Origin: CAZDHT01 sp964505325
GTDB taxonomy: Bacteria > Planctomycetota > PUPC01
Direction: 5' to 3'
Length of the DNA stretch: 35,701 bases
Assembly (NCBI GenBank): GCA_964505325.1
Contig: CAZDHT010000022.1
Location: forward strand, 1-35,701
Within the stretch, counting starts at the first letter, position 1; each line of letters begins with the position of its first letter. The translations under genes were made by a program, and so were the position numbers. The notes beneath the pieces are model-generated. The model saw only the letters and a list, made by a program, of their open reading frames with translations, was not told the origin of the DNA and made no database searches. Of this stretch, positions 1-8,800 are shown piece by piece.

Positions 1-1213
1 TGCGAATCGCGAGCAGCGCCAGACCCATCAGCCCCAAACCCGCCGGCTCGGGGATGGGCAGCGCCGGCTCGACTTTTTCGAAGATGAAGATGTTGTCATG
101 CAGGGCTTCGGCCGCGTCGGCGTTCGCCGCGATGTAGAGCAGCGACGCATCGCCGTTGACCGCCAGGCCGTGGCCGTTCATGTTCGTGTCGCCCGCGGTG
201 TTCGTGATCAGGCCGGTGAGGTCGAGGTACATCGAGCCGGCGCCGTTGTCGTCGTCCGGGTCGAGGTCGAGCTGGTTGAACCCGCCGCCCAGACTGAAGG
301 CGGTGACGTAATTGCTGCCGCCGGTCGCGCTCAGCACGTAGACGTTGCCCGACGCGTCGTTGGCGAGGGCCGTGATCACGTCGCTCGCCGTCGGCACCAG
401 GTCGTTCAACTGGGCGCTGCTGACGGTGCCGGACGTGACGGAGTTGCTCCGCGTGCCCTCTGTCGATGCGGTCGGGGCCAACGTAGGCGTGATGGACAGA
501 TTCAGCGTCTTGCCGTTCTGGCTGAGGCCGCCGCGGCTGTCGATGAACAGGAACTGATAGTCGGTGCCGTCGTCGCCCAGGTAGGCGAGGTACGACTTGT
601 GATTGCCGGTGGTGACGCCGCCGTCGTCGAAACAGTGCTGAGCGGTATCGACCCGGCTGGCCACCGTGCCTTCACCAAGAACGTCCACCCCGCCCACCGA
701 CGCCGCCGCCCGGATCTCGTGTACCTTGTCGCCGTTCCCCGTGCTGACCATGGTGACCACCGTCTGTTCGGCGGGCAGATAGGCCATGCCCACGTTGCCC
801 GAGTTCAGCGGCGAGCGGTTGTCCACCGGCGGCGTTCCGCCGGGATCGTAGGCGCTGACCGTGCCGGCGTAGGTCTGGGCATAAACCGTCGTCCCGACGG
901 TGTAACTGCGGACGGAGCCGGTGCAGGACTCGTGTGAGCCGCCCAGGTCGCCCGTAGCGGTGGGATCCAGCCAGAAGAACGAATGGCCGGATGACCGGTG
1001 ATCGCTCCAGTAGATCCGGTCATTGTCCAAGTGATAGGCAATGCGCCCGCTGTTCTGGGTGTTGCTGAACGCGGTGGAAGTCTGCACGCGCAGCACCTGC
1101 GGCACGCCGGCCACCTCGACGCGGTTGTACACCGGCGCCGCCGTCGCCGCCATCGGCGCGAGCAGCAGCGCCACGGCCACTAATCCAAGAAACGACATCC
1201 ATTTTCGAGTCAT
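1..1213 (-). CDS. PEP-CTERM sorting domain protein (C-terminus cut by window edge)
   Basis: A secreted protein predicted to be anchored or sorted by an exosortase/PEP-CTERM system. About 404 codons are visible. The N-terminus has a typical Sec signal (MTRK, then a hydrophobic stretch ending APMAATAA, about residues 1-26). The mature part is rich in Gly, Thr, Asp and Asn and has propeller-like phrases (GLAVNGDASLLYIAANAD). Near the window edge it reads PIPEP followed by a hydrophobic helix (AGLGLMGLALLAIR), the PEP-CTERM signature. The basic tail and stop lie outside the window. The ATG at 1213 follows a purine-rich GAGAGGAAGAAAG tract that can serve as ribosome site. The reading frame is open upstream into the neighbouring PEP-CTERM gene, and no in-frame stop separates them. 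The two proteins share similar signal peptides (MSFLGLVAVALLLAPM against MSLLGLLVAALLLAPM), so they are probably paralogues. Biochemical function unknown. Confidence 0.82.
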   Translation of the reverse strand, partial: MTRKWMSFLGLVAVALLLAPMAATAAPVYNRVEVAGVPQVLRVQTSTAFSNTQNSGRIAYHLDNDRIYWSDHRSSGHSFFWLDPTATGDLGGSHESCTGSVRSYTVGTTVYAQTYAGTVSAYDPGGTPPVDNRSPLNSGNVGMAYLPAEQTVVTMVSTGNGDKVHEIRAAASVGGVDVLGEGTVASRVDTAQHCFDDGGVTTGNHKSYLAYLGDDGTDYQFLFIDSRGGLSQNGKTLNLSITPTLAPTASTEGTRSNSVTSGTVSSAQLNDLVPTASDVITALANDASGNVYVLSATGGSNYVTAFSLGGGFNQLDLDPDDDNGAGSMYLDLTGLITNTAGDTNMNGHGLAVNGDASLLYIAANADAAEALHDNIFIFEKVEPALPIPEPAGLGLMGLALLAIR

Positions 1214-2425
1214 CTTTCTTCCTCTCTTTCTCCTTCCCAAGATGAATGGAACGCCCAGGAGCATCAGTCCGAGCCCACCCGGCTCGGGGATAGGCAGCGG
1301 CGGCTCAAATAGGTCGAACTGCCAGATCCGGTCGCTCCCGTTGGCGACGTACAGCCGGTCGCCGCTGGGCGAGAAGCCCAGGCCCCAGCCCTGCAGCAGG
1401 TCGGGGTCGGCGTCGCCCGAGTCATAGGTCAGCTCGATGTGGTTGTCTGCGGTGTCCGGATCGAGGTTGACGTACGTGGCGGGGGAATCGTCGGCCAGGT
1501 TGCCCCACGTGAAGCCGGCCGCGGAGAGATACACCTTACCCGCCGTCGTGTCGGTGCTGATGAAGTAGACGTTGCCGTCCAGCGGGTTGTATGCGCAGTC
1601 GTTAACCTGGTCGCTGACACCGAGCACGAGGTCCTGGAGGAAGCTCGTGGGCGTGCCGCCGGAGCCGCCGACGAGCCAACCGCCGCCGGTGATGGTCCGC
1701 GTGCCCGCGGCTGGCGTCCCTGGGTTCCAGCCGGTCAGCGGCCCCCACTCCGTCTTCAGCACGCCGGTGGTGATGGGCCGGGTGTCGGTGCCGCCCGAGG
1801 GGGTGACTCCGATCAGGACATTCCACGTATCGGTGTTGAGGCCGGTCTCGCCCATCAGGGCCAAGCCGGACTTGTGATACCCGTAGCCAACGGTCCGGTT
1901 CATCTCCCGCCCATCAGCGCGGCGCGCGCCTTTGCTGTTGGTGGCGTCGTACGTGCCGTCGTCGGCCTCGAAGCGCACCTCCGCGTAGTAAGGGTCCGAA
2001 TCGCCACTGAAGTGAAAGAACGCTCCATTGGGCATCGTGCGAGTGAACCCCGAGCGACAGGCGAAGAGGCCCGTCTTGACGCTGCTGGACACGCTGGCCT
2101 CGTACATCTCGCGGCTGGCGTCCCAATACCGCACTAGCGCGACCTGGCCGCTGACGGCAGCGTTGTTCGGCGACTCGAGCCCCGGGCTCATGATGTGGTA
2201 CTCATAGCCCGAGCTGGCGTCGTCGTACGCGTAAGCGTACCCGTCATTGGTCACCTTGACTCGGTCCATCGTCACGCTGCTGTGGCCGCCGCTGCCCTGG
2301 AGGATCAGCGGGATGCCGCTGCCGTCAGTCCGAATCTGGTACGACGGAGCCGCCGTTGCGGTCATGGGCGCCAGAAGCAGCGCCGCCACAAGCAAGCCAA
2401 GTAACGACATATGCCTTCTGAACAT
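1214..2425 (-). CDS. PEP-CTERM sorting domain protein, in-frame with the following PEP-CTERM gene
   Basis: An exported protein of about 404 codons starting at ATG 2425, with AAGGAGG nine bases upstream. It has a Sec signal (residues about 1-29, ending MTATAAP). A beta-rich body carries a propeller-like phrase near its end (GWGLGFSPSGDRLYVANG). A complete PEP-CTERM tail follows: PIPEP, a hydrophobic segment (GGLGLMLLGVPFILG) and a basic cluster RRKRGRK. That tail should end the protein, but no stop codon follows: the frame runs exactly 404 codons into the ATG of the next gene. A TGA overlapping that ATG (1212-1210) lies in another frame, and would be in frame if one base in the purine run just upstream were absent. 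So this is either an assembly or sequencing indel in a low-complexity tract, or a true fusion with an internal sorting signal. Exosortase is not in the window. Confidence 0.8.
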
Positions 2426-2558
2426 GGCTCCACGCCTCCTTTCCCCTCCCAAGGGAATCAACGCACTCACAACGTCCAGCCATGGACTCTTTCGCTCACA
2501 CACAGCTCTCTCCTTTCGCAACAGGGTCCAAGGATGCTGTCCTTCTTCCGTTTCGCGT

Positions 2559-2720
2559 CTACGCGGCGGCCACCGGCCGTTTCGACCGGTCCACGGTTTC
2601 CGCCGACACGGTGCTCTTGCACGCCGGACAGTGCCACAGCTCCACGGGCGGCAGTCGACCGAGCCGCTGCACGGAGTGGAACCGTGCCCGCTCGTGCTGA
2701 CACGTTTGCCTTGGCGCCAT
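2559..2720 (-). CDS. Small putative zinc-ribbon protein (53 aa)
   Basis: A short gene supported by a strong ribosome site (AAAGGAGG, seven bases before the ATG at 2720) and by composition. The protein has a C-x-H pair near the N-terminus (CQH, residues 7-9) and a C-P-x-C knuckle (CPAC, about residues 34-37) flanked by aromatic and basic residues, as expected for a minimal zinc ribbon. The central phrase HSVQRLGRLPPVELWHC resembles small hypothetical proteins in other bacterial genomes as I remember them; I know no assigned function. It begins 59 bases after the sulfatase-like gene on the same strand, so it is probably cotranscribed with it. Being cytoplasmic and zinc-binding is inference from the cysteine/histidine spacing. 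Confidence 0.6.
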   Translation of the reverse strand: MAPRQTCQHERARFHSVQRLGRLPPVELWHCPACKSTVSAETVDRSKRPVAAA

Positions 2721-2779
2721 CACTGGCCTCCTTTCGAGCCAAACCTGTTGTCCGCCCTGCACCGCGCGGGGCGGGTTGA

Positions 2780-5182
2780 TCACTGCGTCTGTCGATACGG
2801 CTTGGCGGCGGCATACAGCGCCAGGCGCTGCTCGACCTCGGCGGCGAGCGCCGCCTGGTCTGCCGCGCGCGCCGCGGCCTGCGCCTTCCGCGCCGTCGCC
2901 ACCGCTTCGCCGAAGCGCCCCGCCTCGGCATACGCCGCGGCGAGGGTGTCCAGTATCCGGGCGTCCTTCCCGCCCGTTCGCTCGTTCAGTCGGCCGGCCC
3001 ACCTGACCGCCCGGGCGCCGTCGCGCTGCGCGGCGTCGGGGCACGTGGCCAGCCACCACGCCATCGTGCGGGCGAGCAGCGGCTCGTCGGGCACCAGCCG
3101 CAGGCCGTCCCGCCAGGTCTTGAATGCCTCGTCGTAGCGCTTCCGGCGACAGAGCAGGAGCCCGAGCTCCTGGCGCGCCTCGGCCCCCTTGGGGCGGCGG
3201 CGCAGCGCCCGCTCGAACTGCTTGGCCGCGTCGTCCAGCCGGCCAAGCTTGGCCAGGGCCACGCCGAGATTCGTACGAATGCCGTATTCGTTCACGCTGG
3301 GATCGGCCGCGGCGTGCTTCAGCGCGGCGTCGTAGTGCGGGAGCGACCCTGCATAGTCGCCCCGAAGATTGAGGATGTCCGCCAGACTGACGTTCGCCAG
3401 CGCGTGGGTCGGAGCGGCCTTCAGCACCAGCCGATATTGCTGCGCCGCCTGCTCCAGCCGCCCCTGCCGACACAGGGCGGTTCCCAGGAAGAGCCGCATC
3501 TCGATCTCGGTCTTAGAGGCGCCGGACTCGGTCGCCGGCTCGAGCAGCCCGCGCGGCAGCCGGAGGCCGTGGACGAGCACCTTCGTCGCCTCCGCTGCCT
3601 TGTCCTGCTTGAGCAACAGGCGACCCAGTTGCTCGATCATCGCCCGGTCGTTCGGGTCGTGCGCCAGGTAACCCTCGAGGTGCCGGATGGCGTCATTCGG
3701 GCGCCCCAGCGCCGCATAGCTGTCGATGAGGCGCTTGTGCAACACCGGCGAGTCCGGGGTGCGCGCCACGAACGGCGCAAGCAGCTCGATGACCTCTTTG
3801 TGCCGGCCCGCCTGGATGAACGCGGCGGCTTTCGAGCAGGCGTTGTGGACGTGGATCATCGCCTTGGGGTCTTTCCGCCGACCCGGCGCAACCGGCCGCG
3901 TCGCGTGGCTGGTGCCGCCGAGGTATCCCAACTGCTTGAGCGCGTCCAGAGCACGTGTGTCCAACTCGACCGAGACAGCGTGCGCGGTCTTCATCGCCTT
4001 CCGCCGCGCATCGAGCCGGGCCTTCAGTCGAGCCACCGCCTGGACCTCGGCGGCGTACACGTTCTTCATCTCGCTGTGATCGGCGAGCAGGTTGTAGAGC
4101 TCCGGCACGGGACAGTCGATGTACTTCCATCGCCGCGTCGTCAGTGAGTAGAGCGGCGCCCAGCCGTAGCCGTTGAGCAGGAAATGGCTCTCGCCGTAGC
4201 ATCCCGCCTCGTCACCGCGCCGGCCGAGGAGGTCGCGTCCCGACATCTGCTCGGGGCGTTGCAGGCCTGCCACGCTCAGCACGGTGGGCGCGATGTCAGC
4301 CAAGCCGGCGACCTCGTGCACAACTGCGGGCCCGTCCGCGCCGCCCGGCGGTACGACGATCAGCGGCACGCGCATCGTGGTGTCGTACACGAGCGCTCCG
4401 TGTTCGTGCTCGCCGTGTTCGCCGAACGCCTCGCCGTGATCACCGGCCACAACGATGAGCGTGTTGTCGCGCAGGTCGCGCTGATCCAGGTAGTCGACGA
4501 TGCGTTTGATCTGCGCGTCCATGAACGCGATCTCGCCATCGTAGGCATCCCGGTGCCGGCTGCGATACGGCTCGGGGGCACGGTACGGCTCGTGCGGATC
4601 GAAGAAGTGCACCCAGCAGAAGAAGGGCCTATCCCCCTGCTGCCCCAGCCACTCCAGCGCACGGTCGGCGACGACGTTGGCGGGGTTCTCCATCCCGAAC
4701 AGGTCGTCTGCCGTGTCCGGCGGCGCCATGCGGTCGTCGTAGACCTCGAAGCCTCGGTCCACGCCGAACCGCTTGTCGAGTACGAAGCTGGCCAGGAAGG
4801 CGGCCGTCCGGTAGCCGCGCGCAGCAAAGAGCTCGGCGAGCGTGGGCAGGCCGGGGCCGAGCTTGGCCCGGCCGTTGTCGCGCAGGCCGTGCTCAGGCGG
4901 CAGGACACCGGTCATTATCGTGGCGTGGGAGGGCAACGTCAGCGGCACGTGCGTGAAGGCGTTGGCGTAGCGCCGGCCGCGGGCGGCCAGCGCGTCGAGC
5001 GTCGGCGTCTCCGCGCTCGCGTGGCCATAGCAGCCGATTCGGTCCGCGCGGGTGGTGTCGAGCGTGATGATAATGATGTTATATCGAGGGGCGCGGCGCG
5101 CCAGCAGCACGCTGCCCAGGCCGATTGCCAAGGCCGCGGCAGCCAACACAGCGCCAGCCACCAGCAGTCTTTTTCTCGTCAT
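2780..5182 (-). CDS. Sulfatase-like hydrolase/transferase with C-terminal TPR domain
   Basis: A membrane-anchored protein of 800 residues. Residues 6-28 form a signal anchor. Residues 34-420 are an alkaline phosphatase/sulfatase superfamily domain: IIIITLDTTRADRIGCYGH with metal ligand D42, the active-site loop LTLPSHATIMTG, FFDPHEPY (D195, H197) and AGDHGEAFGEHG (D248, H249). In formylglycine sulfatases the loop reads C/S-x-P-x-R. Here it is T82-L-P-S-H86, so formylglycine cannot form. A threonine nucleophile, as in phosphoethanolamine transferases, is more likely. Residues about 445-800 hold roughly nine TPR units and end in a helical tail. The open frame extends upstream to 5296, but ATG 5182 directly precedes the anchor, so I prefer it although its ribosome site is weak (GGAAGAGAG). 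Sulfatase-TPR fusions are familiar in Planctomycetota and related phyla. Substrate unknown. The zinc-ribbon gene follows. Confidence 0.85.
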   Translation of the reverse strand: MTRKRLLVAGAVLAAAALAIGLGSVLLARRAPRYNIIIITLDTTRADRIGCYGHASAETPTLDALAARGRRYANAFTHVPLTLPSHATIMTGVLPPEHGLRDNGRAKLGPGLPTLAELFAARGYRTAAFLASFVLDKRFGVDRGFEVYDDRMAPPDTADDLFGMENPANVVADRALEWLGQQGDRPFFCWVHFFDPHEPYRAPEPYRSRHRDAYDGEIAFMDAQIKRIVDYLDQRDLRDNTLIVVAGDHGEAFGEHGEHEHGALVYDTTMRVPLIVVPPGGADGPAVVHEVAGLADIAPTVLSVAGLQRPEQMSGRDLLGRRGDEAGCYGESHFLLNGYGWAPLYSLTTRRWKYIDCPVPELYNLLADHSEMKNVYAAEVQAVARLKARLDARRKAMKTAHAVSVELDTRALDALKQLGYLGGTSHATRPVAPGRRKDPKAMIHVHNACSKAAAFIQAGRHKEVIELLAPFVARTPDSPVLHKRLIDSYAALGRPNDAIRHLEGYLAHDPNDRAMIEQLGRLLLKQDKAAEATKVLVHGLRLPRGLLEPATESGASKTEIEMRLFLGTALCRQGRLEQAAQQYRLVLKAAPTHALANVSLADILNLRGDYAGSLPHYDAALKHAAADPSVNEYGIRTNLGVALAKLGRLDDAAKQFERALRRRPKGAEARQELGLLLCRRKRYDEAFKTWRDGLRLVPDEPLLARTMAWWLATCPDAAQRDGARAVRWAGRLNERTGGKDARILDTLAAAYAEAGRFGEAVATARKAQAAARAADQAALAAEVEQRLALYAAAKPYRQTQ

Positions 5183-5848
5183 CACCGTCTGCTCTCTCTT
5201 CCGTCGCCGCGGCCGGCGAATCTGCCGTCCTTCTTCGTCCGCGCACACGTCGGCACGCGTAGTGCACCACTGCACTATCCATTCATCACAGAGCAAAATG
5301 CATGCCGCGCCGGCGTTCTTTTGCGGCCCAGCGTCGTAAGCCCTTACTACTCAAGGCTTCACGGCGACAGATTGCCCGTTCCGGTGCGTCCGGCCAAGGA
5401 GGCCGGATGTTGCCAAAAAGCACTCCCCAAATGTCCGAAAATGTAAAACCTTGCCTCACTATGGTTTATGCCGTTGCCGAAACGCATCGTGCAGTGCGGA
5501 TTTCGCGCAACACCAAGACCGCTTTCACTGCCGGCGCGGGCCGAGACAGCCCAATTCTCGCCGGACCAGAGGAAATCCCTAAAGGTTGCACGGCGCTCAT
5601 GTCGATACACGAATAGGGAACGATGTGGGACCCTTTCCGCACCCACAGCCAGCCCCGAACATGAACCGGTCGACCATCGGCCCGCCCAGGACCGCTGTCG
5701 AAGCAACAGACGCTGCAGCGCCAACGCATCCCCGCGCTTGATGGCCCGCGGCTCGTCGTTGTGTTCACCCAGCCGGGAACCGAGAGTTTCGGATCGCCGA
5801 CGGAGCTCGGCGATTCGCGGTGTCGTTTCGTTCTGGAGGGACCCCAAA
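5183..5848. other. Divergent intergenic region (666 bp), no convincing gene
   Basis: This stretch separates the minus-strand sulfatase-like gene from the plus-strand alpha-2-macroglobulin gene, so it should hold both promoters. I found no pair of hexamers close to consensus. It contains a short perfect inverted repeat, AGTGCA-CCAC-TGCACT, at 5261-5276 upstream of the sulfatase-like gene, which could be an operator but is short. A relatively A/T-rich patch lies at about 5415-5475. Open frames across it give no recognisable protein. One minus-strand frame around 5700-5830 reads like a charged helix (RIAELRRRSETLGSRLGEH), possibly a decayed gene remnant. Confidence 0.4.
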
Positions 5849-8800
5849 ATGCAGCACCCCAAACTCAGCCGCAGTTCGGTCCGCGACCCGATCCGGCGCA
5901 GACGGTTCTCCTGGCGGGCCGCTTTTTTCACACTCAACGTCGTGGGGCTCGCCCTCATCTTCTGGCACGTCTGCGCCGCGCGCCCGCCGTCGGGCAAGCT
6001 CGCCGCGACTCTAATCTCACCGTTCGAGGGAGAATCGCCGACGGACATCCACCGGGTCGTCGTCCGGCTCAGCGCCCCGCTTGACCCAGGCACCGTCAAA
6101 GACGACGCCCTCACGCTCGCGCCCTCTGTACCGGGCAAGGTGGCGCTGAAGGGAGACCAAGACCTGCATCTCCGGCTCGCGCGGCCGCTTCGCAAAGCGA
6201 CGCGATATCAGGTGCGCATTTCCCGCAAGCTCTGCGGGCTGCGCGGCGAGCGGCCCGACGGCGAGCTCCTGTACTTCACCACCGTGCCGCTGACCGTCGA
6301 GGATGTCTCGCAGGCCAAGATCGAGGCCGGCCGTTCTTCGGTCATCGCAATCCGCTTCAGCGGGCCGGTGGATCCGCGCGAGCTGGCCCGGCACCTGAAG
6401 CTCCGGGACCCCGACAACAGACCGGTTTCGTTCACGCTCGTCGGCAGCAAGCCCGACGCCACCGTGCGCATCCGCATACCTCGGGTCGACTCTGAGCAGG
6501 TCCAGGTGCTGATATCCGGCGAACTGACCGGGACGGACGGGCCGCTCCCGCTGGGGAACAGGTCCCTGCATATCGTAAAGGTGTCCACAAAGCTGCGCTT
6601 CCTGGGGATGCGGGCCAGGTACAGGCGTTCGCGGCCCTGCGTCGAGATCCGTGCGAACTCGCCAATCGCCCCCTCAGCCGCCAAGCTGTTCGTGAAGATC
6701 GATCCGCCCGTCGTGCACACGTTCGACGCCGACGACCAGGGGCTTCGCATCCTCGGCAAGTTCAAGCCGGGCCAGCGCTACGCCGTGACACTCAAGGCCG
6801 GGCTGCTGGCCGATGCCGCCGGCACGCTCGACAAAGAGCTGACCCGCGCCGTGTGGTTCCCCGACCGGCCCAAGAGCCTGCGGTTCGCCTTTGGCAGCGG
6901 ATACCTCTCGCCGCGCGGGCTCCTCAAAGTGCCGATCCGCTCGGTCAACGTGAAGAGCGCCAAGCTCGCCGTCCGACGCCTGTACGCCAGTAACCTGGTC
7001 GAATACGCGCTGCGAAGCGACGGCGAGACACCCTGGTCGCTCGCCACAGGGCTGGGCGACAGGGAAATCCGCATCGAGGACAGGCGGAACGAGGACGTGG
7101 AGACCCTCGTCGACCTGCGCGCGCCGGCGGGCGCAGACCCGCGCGGGGTGTTCGGGCTGATGGTGCGTCGGCCGGGCGACTATTGGACCCGCGACAGCGC
7201 GGTAATCGTGGTAACGGACCTGGGCTTGTCCGCTCGGCTCGCCGAGCGCCGGGCGCTGGTGTGGGTCACGTCGATAGCGTCCGCAAGGCCCGCGGCCGGC
7301 GTCGAGGTCACCGTTTACAGCGACCGGCGACAGAAGATGGGCGTCGCGCTGAGCGACAGCAATGGGATTGCCGACGTGAAGCTGCGCCAAGTGCCTGCCG
7401 GCGAGGAGCCCGCCCTCGTCGTCGCCGCCCGGACCGGCGAACTCACTTACATGACCCTCGCCCGAAACTGCCGCTCGCGCGGGCACGCCTCGGCAAGCGG
7501 CCGACCGTACCTGTCGAAGGGGTACGAGGTCTTCGTCTTCCCGGAACGTGGAGTCTATCGGGCCGGCGATACCGCGCGGATCTCCGCGTTCGTGCGGGGG
7601 GTTGCCAACGAAACGCCGCCGCCGATGCCGCTCGAACTGGTGGTCAAGAAACCGAACGGGCGCGAGCTGCTCCGAAAAAGCGTGATGAGCGACCGGGCTG
7701 GCCGGTTGGTGACCGACGTGGCGATCCCGCGCGGGGCACCGGGCGGCCGATACCGCGCGGCGTATCACCTCCCCGGGAAGCAAGAGCCGCTCGACGGGAC
7801 GCACTTCCGCGTCGCCGACTACGTTCCCCGAACGCTTCGGATGAAGCTCACGGCCCCGGTCGAGCCGCTCGCGGCGTCCAGGCCGCTCGAGATCAGGGCC
7901 CGCGTTGAGCATCTGTTCGGCGATGCCGCGTGCGGCCTCAAGACGACCTGCCGCGCCCGCTATCGCGCCGCGGGTTTCCGCCCCCAAGGCTGGAGCAGTT
8001 ACGGGTTCGGCGACGGACGAGAGAAGACCGGCACGTCCCGCCTCGACCTGCCCGAGAAGAAACTGGATGAATCCGGCAACGCGGCCTTCGAGCTCAAGAC
8101 GCCGAAGGTGGCCGCCCAGGCGGCGATCCGGGTGGACGTTGAGGTGGAGGTGCGGGAGCAGGGCGGACGGGCCCTCACCGAGATGCTCTCCCGCCGGCTC
8201 GATCCGTGGCCGTTCTACGTGGGTATCAAAGCGCCCGAGACGGAGGTCGTCCCCGGCGAAGCTGCAAGCTTCTCCCTGGCGGCGGTCCGGCCCGACGGCA
8301 AGCCCTGCGCCAAGGGCCGGCGGTTCACGGCGGCGCTTTGCCGCGTGTCGTTCTCCAACGTCCTCCGCCGCCGCGGGAGCGGGCGCCTCGAGTATGAGTG
8401 GACCCGGCACGAGACGCTGGTGGCGAAGACCGAAGGACACTTCGCGCAGGGTTTGGCGCAGGTGACACTGACCCCTCAGCACGCGGGCCCGCACCGGCTG
8501 ACAGCCGAGTGCGCGGGGGGATGCGCCGCGACGGCCGACTTCTACGTGAGCGGCTCCGGCCCGCAGTGGGCCGTGGCCGATCCCGAACAGCTCCAACTCC
8601 GTCTCGATCGTAAATCATACCGCCCGGGAGACGTGGCGAAGCTTCACATTCAGTCCCCGTTCGGAGGCAGCGCCCTTGTCTGCGTGGAGACCGACCGGGT
8701 CGTCGCGCAGCGGGTGATCGAGCTGCCAAGCGGCGAAGGAACACAGGAATTCGTCGTGGACGAGGCATGGCGGCCGAACGTCTATCTCACGGCGACCGTC

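Noticed and set aside
5261..5276. Inverted repeat AGTGCA-CCAC-TGCACT as an operator
   Set aside because: Six-base arms are too short to claim without a second copy or a nearby promoter.
5183..5296. N-terminal extension of the sulfatase-like protein (38 residues)
   Set aside because: The extension is hydrophilic and would put the signal anchor inside the chain; ATG 5182 directly precedes the anchor.
4184..5446. Long plus-strand open frame opposite the sulfatase-like gene
   Set aside because: It is the antisense of a clearly recognisable gene in GC-rich DNA; no domain, no ribosome site and biased composition.
5468..5848. N-terminal extension of the alpha-2-macroglobulin (127 residues)
   Set aside because: It has no ribosome site and no domain, while ATG 5849 has GGAGGG and begins just before the membrane segment.
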